From the NCBI RefSeq assembly GCF_001750105.1, contig NZ_CP014143.1, forward strand, positions 3,193,501-3,257,500: a DNA stretch of 64,000 nt, written 5' to 3'. Shown piece after piece: positions 33,092 through 41,973 of the stretch (its first letter is position 1; the number at the start of each line of letters is the position of its first letter). The notes under the pieces were generated by a model, which did no database searches, was not told the origin of the DNA, and saw nothing but the letters and a program-made list of their open reading frames with translations. This DNA comes from Microbulbifer aggregans. Lineage in GTDB: Bacteria > Pseudomonadota > Gammaproteobacteria > Pseudomonadales > Cellvibrionaceae. The position numbers and the translations under genes were made by a program.

Positions 33092-35289
33092 GTTACCCGC
33101 AACTACAGAAGCTGATACTCGGCCTCACTGCTGTGACCATCTTCAACAGCAGTGCTGCTTGGGCACAGCCGATGGCAGGCAGCGATCCCTTTGCGCGGCT
33201 CACGCAAGCGGAACTGGGGCTCGGAGCCTTCCGCAGCGCCAATGGCACGCCCTCTGCCAATTACTGGCAACAGCAGGTCGATTACGACATCGATGTCTCG
33301 CTGATGCCTGAGCAGCAGCGACTGGAAGCCAGTGCCGTCGTGCACTACCACAACCGCTCGCCGGATACGCTCAACAACCTATTCTTCGCCCTGGACCACG
33401 ATGCACTGAAGGGCGCCAGCGCCGCAGAGTTTCGCCTGCTGGCCAGCGGTGAAGCCGCGCGACCGGTGGCAGTGGCCAGAAACCAGAAGACCACCGGTTT
33501 CGCTATCGAATCCGTGCAGCGCGCCGATGGCGGAACCCTGGGCTGGAACGTGAGCGACACGCTGCTGCACATCCGCCTCCCCCACCCGTTGGAGAGCGGA
33601 GAAAAGATTGCCCTCTCCATGCAATGGAGCCTGCCACTCACAGATAAGCAGGCAACGACTGTACGCAGCGGCTACGAAACCCTGGACGATGGCAAGCGTA
33701 TCTTTGTTGCTGCGCAGTGGTTCCCCCGCGCCGTGGCCTACACCGACTATGCCGGCTGGCAGCTGAAGCCCTTTCTGCAGCAGGGTGAGTTTTCCACTGA
33801 ATTCGGGCGCTATCGTGTGCGGATCACTGCGCCGGAAAATTTTGTTATCGCCGCCAGTGGGCAGTTGCGGAACCCGAAAGAAGTGTTGGATCGGCAGCAG
33901 TTCCTGCAGTGGAAAAGTGATTCCACCGAAGAGCGATGGATTGTGAATGAGGCGCTCGCAAACCTTAAACGCCGACAGACTACTGAGGAAAGTAAACAGT
34001 GGTTTTTTACTGGAGAACAACTGCGAGACTTTGCGTTCTCGGCCTCGGCAAGCTTCCATTGGCAGATTAAACGCGACAGCAAGGGCCGACGCCTGCAGCT
34101 TTTTTATCCGCGCGAGGCAGCCTCGCTCTGGAGCAAGTTCGGCTTGCCGGCAATTGACCACACCCTGCAGGTATTTGATGAGGCCACTGTTCCCTTGCCA
34201 CTTGAAACCATCAGTGTGGTCAATGCGGCCGGCATCGGCATGGAATACCCGGGCCTGGCCACCATCGCCACTCGCCCGGAGCGCATGGAGAACACGAGGG
34301 AGCCCTCGACCGAGGCAAGCGAACCTCTTCCCCCCTGGGACGCTCTGACAAAATACGACTTTATCGGCAGCATCATTCATGAGGTGGGACACAACTACCT
34401 GCCCATGGCCATCAACACCGATGAACGGGAATGGGCCTGGCTGGATGAGGGCCTGGTCAGCTTCATCGAATATCGGGCCGAGCACGCATGGGAAGCGAAC
34501 TTCGATGTTATCTACGGTGAGCCACGCTCGGTCGCGGGCTATATGGCTTCGCAGGCCCACCAGCCCATCATGACATCCGCTGACAGTCTCGACCGAAAAA
34601 TTGCCAACGCTTATAACAAGACCGCCAGCGTTCTCAATATGCTGCGCCACTTGGTACTGAGTCCGGAAGACTTCGATCAGGCACTGCGTCGTTTTGCTGT
34701 CGACTGGCAGGGCAAGCGTCCCACGCCCGGGGATTTCTTCCGGGCAATGGAGAGTTCTACGGGAACAGATCTGAGCTGGTTCTGGCGCAACTGGTTTTTC
34801 GACGCAGCTTCAATAGATTTTTCCGTCCTGGCACTGATGGAGAACGGGACTACCCTGCCCCAGCGTTCGATAGATCAGCCCGAGCCCGCGGCACTCGCAT
34901 ATACCGCAGGAAGTATCAGCCGGTTTGTCGTGGATCAGCAACCTGACCTGGCAGATACCTACACTAAAACCCTCATACCAACAGAAGCCTCCGAGAGAAT
35001 CGAGACACCTCTCCCGGCACCAACCGAACACAGCCGCTGGTACCAGCTCACCATTGCCAATAGCGGTCTAGGCCTGTTGCCAGTACCCATACGGCTTACG
35101 ACGGCATCCGGCCGCGCCTACCGGCTGCAAGTGCCTGCACAGACCTGGATGCGGACCGAAGAAGGCAAACTGTCGCTGCAGTTGCCACTGCCAGAGCATG
35201 AGTCCCTTAGCGGTATCTGTATTGATCCCCTGTGGCTGACACCGGATACCGACCGAAGCAACAACTGTATTGAGATGGATCCATCATGA
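33088..35289 (+). CDS. Exported M1 family metallopeptidase
   Basis: 733 residues starting at GTG 33088, overlapping the MFS stop, with a signal peptide (to about AWAQ). The zinc site IIHEVGHNYLPMAINTDEREWAWLDEGLVSF fits HExxH-x18-E. The exopeptidase substrate loop appears as AAGIGMEYPGLATIA, with GMEY in place of the usual GAMEN. An N-terminal beta domain (about 40-250) and a C-terminal extension (600-733) are typical. It probably trims N-terminal residues from peptides in the periplasm; L-Ala-containing cell-wall peptides are the contextual guess. Confidence 0.88.
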   Translation: MSYPQLQKLILGLTAVTIFNSSAAWAQPMAGSDPFARLTQAELGLGAFRSANGTPSANYWQQQVDYDIDVSLMPEQQRLEASAVVHYHNRSPDTLNNLFFALDHDALKGASAAEFRLLASGEAARPVAVARNQKTTGFAIESVQRADGGTLGWNVSDTLLHIRLPHPLESGEKIALSMQWSLPLTDKQATTVRSGYETLDDGKRIFVAAQWFPRAVAYTDYAGWQLKPFLQQGEFSTEFGRYRVRITAPENFVIAASGQLRNPKEVLDRQQFLQWKSDSTEERWIVNEALANLKRRQTTEESKQWFFTGEQLRDFAFSASASFHWQIKRDSKGRRLQLFYPREAASLWSKFGLPAIDHTLQVFDEATVPLPLETISVVNAAGIGMEYPGLATIATRPERMENTREPSTEASEPLPPWDALTKYDFIGSIIHEVGHNYLPMAINTDEREWAWLDEGLVSFIEYRAEHAWEANFDVIYGEPRSVAGYMASQAHQPIMTSADSLDRKIANAYNKTASVLNMLRHLVLSPEDFDQALRRFAVDWQGKRPTPGDFFRAMESSTGTDLSWFWRNWFFDAASIDFSVLALMENGTTLPQRSIDQPEPAALAYTAGSISRFVVDQQPDLADTYTKTLIPTEASERIETPLPAPTEHSRWYQLTIANSGLGLLPVPIRLTTASGRAYRLQVPAQTWMRTEEGKLSLQLPLPEHESLSGICIDPLWLTPDTDRSNNCIEMDPS

Positions 35290-35843
35290 AAAAACATCGC
35301 CACGCACAGCGGCTCCTATTGCCGCTATTCACCGCCCTGCTTCTACCCCTGAGCGCCGCAGCGGAATCCCAACAGCCAGAACAGAGCATGGCCAGCAAGG
35401 TCATCTCCCAGGCGCTCAAATGGAATAACGGGGAATACCGGGTCGGCACCGCTGAACAGTGCATGAACTGGACGCGGGAAGTACTTGTCGCCGCCTGCGG
35501 CGCTCACTTTGCCACGCTGGAGACACAGACCCCGTGGGATGCCCACCTGCTGGGATCAGGGGACAAGCTGCTACCAGAGCATGTCGATTCTCTGGCAGCC
35601 GATGAGTTCGGAAAGAAAGTCACCCGCATCGGAGACCTGCAGCCCGGTGATCTCGTCTTCCTGAAGAATACTTATGGCAACTGGGCAGAGGGTGTCCTGA
35701 CCCACGTGGGCATCGCCCTCGGGGATGGCACCTATATCCATCGCATGACCTCCAACGATGGCATCGTGAAAATTGATCCTATTCCGTCCAACGATTTCGA
35801 CTCGGGTATTCGACTGAAGGAGTCTCTATGTCATTCCGAATAA
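35286..35843 (+). CDS. Exported NlpC/P60-like cysteine peptidase
   Basis: 185 residues with a signal peptide ending at about SAAA. The papain-like core shows Cys in TAEQCMNWTREVLVAACG and the catalytic His strand in VLTHVGIALGDGTYIHRM, with LQPGDLVFLKN between them. This order (Cys, GDLVF, HVGI) is that of NlpC/P60 and related amidases. The start overlaps the M1 stop (ATGA) and the 3' end overlaps the next gene by 16 bases, so the operon is tightly packed. A second gamma-glutamyl endopeptidase beside the YkfC-like one is likely. Confidence 0.78.
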   Translation: MKKHRHAQRLLLPLFTALLLPLSAAAESQQPEQSMASKVISQALKWNNGEYRVGTAEQCMNWTREVLVAACGAHFATLETQTPWDAHLLGSGDKLLPEHVDSLAADEFGKKVTRIGDLQPGDLVFLKNTYGNWAEGVLTHVGIALGDGTYIHRMTSNDGIVKIDPIPSNDFDSGIRLKESLCHSE

Positions 35844-36808
35844 AACGCCCCCTGCGGACAGTTTCCCTGCTGGGAGCCGCCTGCGCACTCGTGCTGACAG
35901 GCTGCACCACCGGTGGTATCGACAAGCCTCGGGGCAACGGCTACAAAATCGAGCGGGTGCAATCGGAAAATGCCAGTGAACGGGTACGGTTCCTGGTGAT
36001 GCACTTTACTACTATCGATTTTGACCACTCCCTGAGGGTGCTCACTCAGCCGAGCAGCGCACCGGTCAGTTCGCATTACCTGGTGCCCGAAAATAATGAC
36101 CCCACCTACCCCCATGATGACCTGAGGGTATACCAGCTGGTAGATGAGGATCGCCGGGCCTGGCATGCGGGGCCGGCACGGTGGGAGGACCGGTACCAAA
36201 TCAACGACCAGTCCATCGGTATCGAAATCGTCAATCGGGCCCACTGCCACCCGCCGGTGGAGACCTCCACCGAGGAAATCGGTGAAGAAATCTGCTTCTT
36301 CCCGGAATTCGACCCCGAGCAGATTGACCTGGTGATTGCCCTGTCCAAGGATATCCTTGCGCGCTATCCCGATATCACCCCTACCCGCGTGATCGGCCAC
36401 GGTGATGTAGTGCCCCAGTACAAAATTGATCCGGGCCCCCGTTTTCCCTGGCAGAAACTGGCAGAGGCCGGCATCGGTGCCTGGTACGAGGAGGAGGCAG
36501 TCAAACGCCATATGGATTACCTCCAGGGCAATACCAGCAGCGACCGCGAGAGTATCCGCCGACGCTTCGCGCAATGGCTAGCCGACTATGGTTACGGTAT
36601 CGATCCGGAAACCGCCAGCGAAGACGACATCACCCTGTACACGCGGGCTTTTCAATTCCACTTCCGCCCCTGGAAAGTGGACGGTGAGGTAGATAACCAT
36701 TCCCGCGCCATCCTGCTGGCGCTGCTGGAAAAGTATTTCCCCAGCAAGTTGAGTGGCTATCCGGAGCTGAAAGGCACGCTTGTAGCAGAGCTGGACAACA
36801 GGGAATAG
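35828..36808 (+). CDS. AmiD-like N-acetylmuramoyl-L-alanine amidase lipoprotein
   Basis: 326 residues with a lipobox (LVLTGCTT). The Amidase_2 domain (about 50-230) has zinc histidines in FLVMHFTT, RRAWHAGPARWEDRY, and the catalytic segment VIGHGDVVPQYKIDPGPRFPWQKL. A C-terminal peptidoglycan-binding-like region follows (about 240-320). Its length and lipoprotein signal match AmiD of Escherichia coli, an outer-membrane amidase that separates stem peptide from intact or anhydro-MurNAc. In this cluster it would detach peptide so that MurNAc can be released by NamZ. Confidence 0.94.
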   Translation: MSFRIKRPLRTVSLLGAACALVLTGCTTGGIDKPRGNGYKIERVQSENASERVRFLVMHFTTIDFDHSLRVLTQPSSAPVSSHYLVPENNDPTYPHDDLRVYQLVDEDRRAWHAGPARWEDRYQINDQSIGIEIVNRAHCHPPVETSTEEIGEEICFFPEFDPEQIDLVIALSKDILARYPDITPTRVIGHGDVVPQYKIDPGPRFPWQKLAEAGIGAWYEEEAVKRHMDYLQGNTSSDRESIRRRFAQWLADYGYGIDPETASEDDITLYTRAFQFHFRPWKVDGEVDNHSRAILLALLEKYFPSKLSGYPELKGTLVAELDNRE

Positions 36809-36833
36809 CTTTCCACGCAGAAACAGGGCCGTG

Positions 36834-36864
36834 TGACCGGCGTCAGTTCATCCTGCGCCGGTCA
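36834..36864 (+). other. Hairpin in the leader of the C39-like gene
   Basis: TGACCGGCG (36834-36842) pairs perfectly with CGCCGGTCA (36856-36864), nine base pairs with a 13-base loop, directly before the ribosome-binding site. It lacks a T run and could block translation or protect the distal mRNA. Confidence 0.5.
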
Positions 36865-36885
36865 TTGAAGTGGAGGAAACCGACG

Positions 36886-37515
36886 GTGAAACCAATCCTT
36901 AGAACCTTCAGGGCGCAGCTGCTTGCTGCGCTGTTACTACCCGCCATTTTCCCCGGCACGGCTTTGGCAGAAAGCGTTAAAGGCACCGACGCGCTGCAAC
37001 TGCCCTACTGGAAGCAAACCGAGAATCGCCATGAGCCCGAGCGTACCTGCTCGCTAACGTCGCTCGCCATGGTCACTGATTATCTGGGGCTGACCGATCC
37101 GGCAAAGAACGGCCGCACACCGGATTTCCTGTTCGAACAACTGAATGGCGTGCGCCAGACAGTCCCGGCACTGCAGGATGGTTTCAACACACTGGCCAAG
37201 AAAAACGGCAGCGACCTGCGGGCATACAGCAAAACCGACGGCACCATCGAGGAGCTCCGGGAGGCTTTGGCCGCAGGTTACCCGGTCATCGTCCATGGCT
37301 GGTTCACTCCCTCCGGACATATCGTCGTAGTCACCGGTTTCAATGGCCGAAGTTACACCGTCCACGACCCGAACGGCCGCTGGGATCTCAAGAAATGGGG
37401 TGGTTACGATACGTCGGTTTCCGGTGAGGATATGCGCTACCCCCGGGACGCTTTTGAGCTGGCCATTAATGACAACGGCACCGGTGACGATCTCTGGCTG
37501 CATATTTTCCGGTGA
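36886..37515 (+). CDS. Exported C39-like cysteine peptidase
   Basis: From GTG 36886 (GGAGG at 36872-36876), 209 residues with a signal peptide (GTALAES). Papain-like C39_2 features: Cys in PERTCSLTSLAMVTDYLGL, His in IVHGWFTPSGHIVVVTGFNG and Asn/Asp in YTVHDPNGRWDLKK. C39-like exported proteins cleave peptides; this one closes a five-gene unit of cell-wall peptidases. The frame from TTG 36865 is possible but has no ribosome-binding site. It ends two bases from the convergent pxpA gene. Confidence 0.82.
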   Translation: MKPILRTFRAQLLAALLLPAIFPGTALAESVKGTDALQLPYWKQTENRHEPERTCSLTSLAMVTDYLGLTDPAKNGRTPDFLFEQLNGVRQTVPALQDGFNTLAKKNGSDLRAYSKTDGTIEELREALAAGYPVIVHGWFTPSGHIVVVTGFNGRSYTVHDPNGRWDLKKWGGYDTSVSGEDMRYPRDAFELAINDNGTGDDLWLHIFR

Positions 37516-37517
37516 AG

Positions 37518-38282
37518 CTACAGCCTGTCACCGGCTTCCAGGTCGTCCCGCCTTGATTTAAGTGCCTTACGGACTTCCTTGATGACTGCCACTGCATGCG
37601 GATTGTCCCCATGGACGCAGATCGTATCCGCCTGAAGCGGGTAACGTCCGCCATCACTGGCTACCACGTGGCCCGCGGCAATATTTTTGACCTGTTCAAC
37701 CACCGCTTCCGCATCCTGCAGCACTGCCCCCGTCTCACTTCGCGGTGTCAGGGTGCCATCGGGCCGATAACGGCGGTCGGCAAACGCTTCGAACAGTAGC
37801 GGAACCGAGTACTCGCTGGCGATTGTCTCAAACTTTTCCCGCTCGGGAGTCGCCATCAGCATGACCGGGATATCCAACTCCATCTTCCTGACCGATTCCA
37901 GTATCGCCCGGTATACCTCCTCTTTCCCCATCATGTCGTGATAGAGAGCCCCATGGGGTTTGATATAGGCGAGCTGTGTGCCCTCCGCTGCGCAGAGCCC
38001 CTGGAGGGCGCCGGCCTGATAGAGCACCATTGCGGTCACTTCTTCCGGCGGACAGGCCATGGAGCGACGACCGAAACCGACCAGGTCCGGATAGGAAGGG
38101 TGCGCGCCGATCTGGACGCCATGAGCCTTCGCCAGCTGTACGGTTCTGTGCACCGTCAGCGGGTCGCCGGCATGAAAACCACAAGCCACATTCGCCATAT
38201 CGATATAGGGCATGACCAGGGCCTCATCCACCAACTGCCAGTTACCGTATCCCTCACCCAGGTCACAATTGAGCTTGATCAC
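37518..38282 (-). CDS. pxpA: 5-oxoprolinase subunit A (LamB/YcsF)
   Basis: 254 residues with the LamB/YcsF signature: MIKLNCDLGEGYGNW, VACGFHAGDPLTVHRTV, IGAHPSYPDLVGFGRR, YIKPHGALYHDM, FADRRYRPDGTLTPRS and CVHGDNPHAV. PxpA acts with PxpB and PxpC as the ATP-dependent prokaryotic 5-oxoprolinase, opening 5-oxoproline to glutamate. It is the last gene of a seven-gene operon that also encodes both D-glutamate cyclase families, and is separated from pxpBC by alr and DUF4392. This argues that the 5-oxoproline comes from D-glutamate. Confidence 0.95.
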   Translation of the reverse strand: MIKLNCDLGEGYGNWQLVDEALVMPYIDMANVACGFHAGDPLTVHRTVQLAKAHGVQIGAHPSYPDLVGFGRRSMACPPEEVTAMVLYQAGALQGLCAAEGTQLAYIKPHGALYHDMMGKEEVYRAILESVRKMELDIPVMLMATPEREKFETIASEYSVPLLFEAFADRRYRPDGTLTPRSETGAVLQDAEAVVEQVKNIAAGHVVASDGGRYPLQADTICVHGDNPHAVAVIKEVRKALKSRRDDLEAGDRL

Positions 38283-38300
38283 CCCTTTACTCCATGGCTA

Positions 38301-39374
38301 TCAGTCATTTTCATAAATCCGCGGTACCCGTTCAGTAAGGCCTGTCAACAGTTCATAGGCAATGGTGCCCGCGTGAGCCGCCACGTCCGCTACCGGCAGC
38401 GCACTGCCCCAGAGGGTCACTGGCGCTCCGACCTTTGCCTCCGGTAAGTACGTGAGATCGACCGCCAACATGTCCATCGACACCCGGCCGACCAGCTGGG
38501 TTTTTCGACCTCCCACCATCACAGGAGTACCAGACGGTGCATGGCGGGGGTACCCATCGCCGTAACCACAAGCCACGATACCGAAGCGGCCCGGCCCAGG
38601 GAAATGGTAATCGCAACCATAGCCGACACTCTCCCCCGCACCGATCTGACGCTCGGCAATTAACCGCGACTCGAATTCCATACTGCTTCGCAGCTCCGGA
38701 TGCCGGATGCCATCCAGGCGTGGGTTGACACCCCACAACATGATTCCGGCACGGTTCCAGTCACGACGCGCGCCGGGCAGCGCCAGTAATGCTGCGGAAT
38801 TGGCAATACTGGCCGCTAGAGCCTCTCCTGCCAGCGCGGAATCAAACCGCTGCAACTGAACCTCGTTGCACTCGCGCTGCGGTTCGTCCGCGCAGGCCAG
38901 GTGGGTCATCAGGGTAATCTCGGCTTGCGGCGCCACAGCCCGCAACCGCCGGTAAATCGCCGCAGCCTCCGGCCAGGAAAACCCGAGACGCCCCATCCCG
39001 GTATCGATCTTCAGCCACAGGGCGAGATGGCCTCCCTCGGGTTCCTGCGCCAGCATGTCCAGTTGGTAAGGGCTGTGGATGACAATATCCAGGCGCTGCG
39101 AGATGGCCTCCCGCAGAGCGGCACGATCAAAGACACCCTCGAGCACCAGCAACCGGCCCTGCACACCTGTGCGCCGCAAAACCAGCGCTTCCTCGATGGT
39201 TGCCACGCCCAGGGCGTCAGCCCCTGCCAACGCTTCGCCGACGACCGCGAGACCGTGGCCGTAGGCATTGGCCTTGATGATGGCCACGGTCCGGCCGTCA
39301 CCCAGGGAGCGGGCGAACTGATAATTGTGGCGGATAGCATCCAGGTTGACCCGTGCCTGCAGTGGACGACTCAT
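38301..39374 (-). CDS. alr: Alanine racemase
   Basis: 357 residues. The PLP lysine is K34 in AIIKANAYGHG, the catalytic tyrosine lies in SVGYGCDYHF, and further signatures are LKIDTGMGRLGF, GIMLWGVNP and GRVSMDMLAVDL. It interconverts D- and L-alanine in the cytosol. Inside an operon for cell-wall amino acids it is probably the catabolic form, taking D-Ala released by the VanX-like and LD-carboxypeptidase enzymes to L-Ala. Its ATG overlaps the DUF4392 stop. Confidence 0.95.
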   Translation of the reverse strand: MSRPLQARVNLDAIRHNYQFARSLGDGRTVAIIKANAYGHGLAVVGEALAGADALGVATIEEALVLRRTGVQGRLLVLEGVFDRAALREAISQRLDIVIHSPYQLDMLAQEPEGGHLALWLKIDTGMGRLGFSWPEAAAIYRRLRAVAPQAEITLMTHLACADEPQRECNEVQLQRFDSALAGEALAASIANSAALLALPGARRDWNRAGIMLWGVNPRLDGIRHPELRSSMEFESRLIAERQIGAGESVGYGCDYHFPGPGRFGIVACGYGDGYPRHAPSGTPVMVGGRKTQLVGRVSMDMLAVDLTYLPEAKVGAPVTLWGSALPVADVAAHAGTIAYELLTGLTERVPRIYEND

Positions 39375-40324
39375 GATATTGATTCCGGGATAAGTGCCGG
39401 CGTGGCAATCGTAGGGGGTTTGGCAGAATCCAGCGTATCGCTGTTGCTGCCAATCAGGTGACGGAGCTCATCGATCAGGCTCTGCCCGTGGTCCGCTGGT
39501 AGGCCATCTTCGGTTGGCGTGGCCGCACCGGTGACTCCGTCGACGATGCCCGAAACATTCAATGCTTCAAGCAGCTGCCACAGGGAGAGTTCCGGGAACA
39601 GGTCTCGGTCCATGTATGCCGAAGCCAGGGCCACTGCACCATAGACGCCCCAATTGGAAACATCCGCGATCACCAACTGATCCGTCGCAGAAACCGCCGG
39701 CTCGATATCCAGCTGCTGTAAAGCGGTACCGACAGCCCCCATACCCAGTTCATTGCCGCCGTCGGCGAACGCCAGGCTCGGGCAGGAACAGAGAGAGAGC
39801 AGCGCCTCCCAACCGTGAGTCCTATCGCTGATATTCTGCCGACGCATGTTGTAGTGATTGCCGTCGGCCGTGACACCGGGCACTTCAACGAAAACCACCA
39901 GTGTGGGACGGAAGTGACCCACCGCAGTATGCAGCCACGAGGCCGGATCGCCACCCTCTGCCAATTTATCCCGTGCGCCAAGCACTTCTCGTTCGAGATT
40001 CAGCAGAGCGGCAGCCTGCCCCAACTGCGAGAGAAAGCCCGGTGCGCCCAGTACTGCAACTTCGGAACCGAGTCGCTTCATTGCCGAGGCTAGCAGCAGT
40101 GCACCAGCCGGGCCATCAGTCTCAAAGGTATCACCCACCGGGAAGCCACTAATAATCAGCACCCGCGCCCGGTGCCGCAACATGCTCCTCACGGCAGTCT
40201 CGAGATAGCCGGTCTGCCAGGCACTGCGCAGCCATCCCATGCCTCGCCGGTCCAGGCGCACCAAGCGCTCTTCGATCTCCAGAGCGAGCGCGCATGGGGT
40301 TTCAGCACGGAGATCAGTGTTCAC
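39371..40324 (-). CDS. DUF4392 protein (C-terminal half of vertebrate D-glutamate cyclase)
   Basis: From GTG 40324, 317 residues. DUF4392 pattern: VLIISGFPVGDTFETDGPAGALLLASAMKRLGSEVAVLG near the start and, in the middle, LVVFVEVPGVTADGNHYNMRRQNISDRT, with LAFADGGNELGMGAVG and AVLALASA-like segments later. In vertebrate DGLUCY this module follows a DUF1445 module, and the protein converts D-glutamate to 5-oxo-D-proline. Here the DUF1445 protein is encoded three genes upstream. A longer start at TTG 40357 is possible; 40324 gives an 11-base overlap with pxpC. Cytosolic by sequence. Confidence 0.85.
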   Translation of the reverse strand: MNTDLRAETPCALALEIEERLVRLDRRGMGWLRSAWQTGYLETAVRSMLRHRARVLIISGFPVGDTFETDGPAGALLLASAMKRLGSEVAVLGAPGFLSQLGQAAALLNLEREVLGARDKLAEGGDPASWLHTAVGHFRPTLVVFVEVPGVTADGNHYNMRRQNISDRTHGWEALLSLCSCPSLAFADGGNELGMGAVGTALQQLDIEPAVSATDQLVIADVSNWGVYGAVALASAYMDRDLFPELSLWQLLEALNVSGIVDGVTGAATPTEDGLPADHGQSLIDELRHLIGSNSDTLDSAKPPTIATPALIPESIS

Positions 40325-41249
40325 GGGCGGCGCCCAAAAAGAATTGCCGCTGCTCAATCAGCAGGGCCTGGGACTCTGTCAGTGTGCCGGGCACAAACTT
40401 CACCTTACTGCCGGGCCGCGCCTGGGCCAGCCAGTCCAGGTCCACAGAGTAGACATGGCCCAATTTGGGGTAGCCGCCGATGGTCTGGCAGTCGCGCATC
40501 AGGACAATCGGCTGGCCACTGGCGGGCACCTGCACGACACCGGGGCACACCGCCTCCGAAACCAGATGTCCCGGTACTTCTGGCAGTGGATCGCCAGACA
40601 AGCGGATACCCATGCGATCAGAATCCGGCGCTACCTGGTAAATCTGTGAAAAAAAATTGTCTCTGGTCGCTTCGGGAAATTGCTCAAACTGATTCGAGGC
40701 AACCAGGCGCAACTCCAGCTGATCGGTATAACTGCGCTGAAAATCCACCGGCGTCTGGCGTAGCACGCCATCTGAATCTCCGCGATAGGGCAACTGATCT
40801 CCAGTCTGCAGCGGTGCACCATTGAGCCCTCCCAGGGCTTCACCGACGGTGGTGGCCCGACTGTTCCAGACCTGAGGGCTATCAATGCCACCGGCAATAG
40901 CCAGGTATCCCCGGATGCCAGTGCGCGCCATACCCGCTTGCAGCAGTGCGCCCGCGGGAACACGGTGAGACGCCCAGGACTGCAGCGGTTCGCCATTGAG
41001 CTGCCAACCGCAATCCGCTCCGGTCACGGCGATACGGGTAGCGGAACGGAAACGGATCGCAAAAGGACCGAGGCAGATTTCCAGTAACGCAGCGCCGACC
41101 TCGTTACCCAGTAACAGATTGGCCCAGCCTGCGGCATGGGTATCCAGAGCACCGCCGACACTGACGCCCAGATGCTGCTGTCCGCGGCGCCCACTGTCCT
41201 GAATCAGGGTCAGAGGGCCGCCCTTCTCTACGGTGGCAAAGTCAGTCAT
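40314..41249 (-). CDS. pxpC: 5-oxoprolinase subunit C (carboxyltransferase-like)
   Basis: 311 residues of the biotin-dependent carboxyltransferase-like (KipA) family: GPLTLIQDSGRRGQQHLGVSVGGALD, LGNEVGAALLEICLGP, AVTGADCGWQLNG, GYLAIAGGI and SDRMGIRLSGDPLP, followed by ILVSEAVCPGVVQVP-like text and IVLMRDCQTIGGYPKLG. It forms the catalytic unit with PxpB and PxpA. Overlaps pxpB by eight bases. Confidence 0.94.
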   Translation of the reverse strand: MTDFATVEKGGPLTLIQDSGRRGQQHLGVSVGGALDTHAAGWANLLLGNEVGAALLEICLGPFAIRFRSATRIAVTGADCGWQLNGEPLQSWASHRVPAGALLQAGMARTGIRGYLAIAGGIDSPQVWNSRATTVGEALGGLNGAPLQTGDQLPYRGDSDGVLRQTPVDFQRSYTDQLELRLVASNQFEQFPEATRDNFFSQIYQVAPDSDRMGIRLSGDPLPEVPGHLVSEAVCPGVVQVPASGQPIVLMRDCQTIGGYPKLGHVYSVDLDWLAQARPGSKVKFVPGTLTESQALLIEQRQFFLGAAREH

Positions 41250-41970
41250 CCAGCACCCCGCCCAGCTCGAGATAAGTCTCTCTGTTCACCGGCCTGAAGC
41301 GCACGCGGTCGCCGACCTGCAGCAACACTTTCGGTGGATTCTCCGTGCGATCAAATAGTGCGAGCGGACAGCGCCCGATCAGATTCCAGCCACCGGGGGA
41401 CACACAGGGATAGACCGCGGCCTGGGGGCCTGCGATGGCGACTGCGCCTTCGGGCACACGCCGTCTCGGCGTATCCAGTCGCGGTACTTGCAGTTTCGGC
41501 GGCGTGTCACCCATATACGCAAAGCCAGGGCGGAAACCGAGTGCGTAAACTCGGAATTCCGTGTCGGCATGAAGGCGGATCACGTCATCGACAGAGAGAC
41601 TGGCGAATTTCGCTACCCGCTGCAGATCGGGCGCCACCTCTGCACCGTAAAAAACCGGCAACTCCACTCTTCGTGCAGAACCGGCGCTGTCGCCCTGGCC
41701 GTGCGTGGCGATGTCCGATTCAAAGGATTCCAACAGAGAGGTCAGGCGCTCGGACATGACCGCCGCATCGCTCTTCAGGACATCGTAATAGACGGTAATG
41801 CTGCAATAGGAAGGCACCACATCGGTCGCCCACTCAGCGAGTGCTTCCCTGAGAAAATTTCCAACCAGTTGGATGCGTCGCAGAATCGCCTCACTCGGGT
41901 TTTCTGCCAGGTAAATGGTGATCGACTCATCCCCTGAGACCTGTAGTCGCCACATAAAATCAGCTTGCAC
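41242..41970 (-). CDS. pxpB: 5-oxoprolinase subunit B (KipI-like)
   Basis: 242 residues of the KipI/PxpB family, with PVFYGAEVAPDLQRVAKFASLSVDDVIRLHADTEFRVYALGFRPGFAYMGD, the PRLDTPRRRVPEGAVAIAG strand and the terminal LIGRCPLALF region. It starts at GTG 41970 or more downstream at ATG 41955; neither has ideal ribosome-binding spacing, so it is probably coupled to the DUF1445 stop three bases away. In Bacillus the homologue was first named a kinase inhibitor, but PxpB is now known as an oxoprolinase subunit. Confidence 0.93.
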   Translation of the reverse strand: MQADFMWRLQVSGDESITIYLAENPSEAILRRIQLVGNFLREALAEWATDVVPSYCSITVYYDVLKSDAAVMSERLTSLLESFESDIATHGQGDSAGSARRVELPVFYGAEVAPDLQRVAKFASLSVDDVIRLHADTEFRVYALGFRPGFAYMGDTPPKLQVPRLDTPRRRVPEGAVAIAGPQAAVYPCVSPGGWNLIGRCPLALFDRTENPPKVLLQVGDRVRFRPVNRETYLELGGVLDD

Positions 41971-41973
41971 TCC

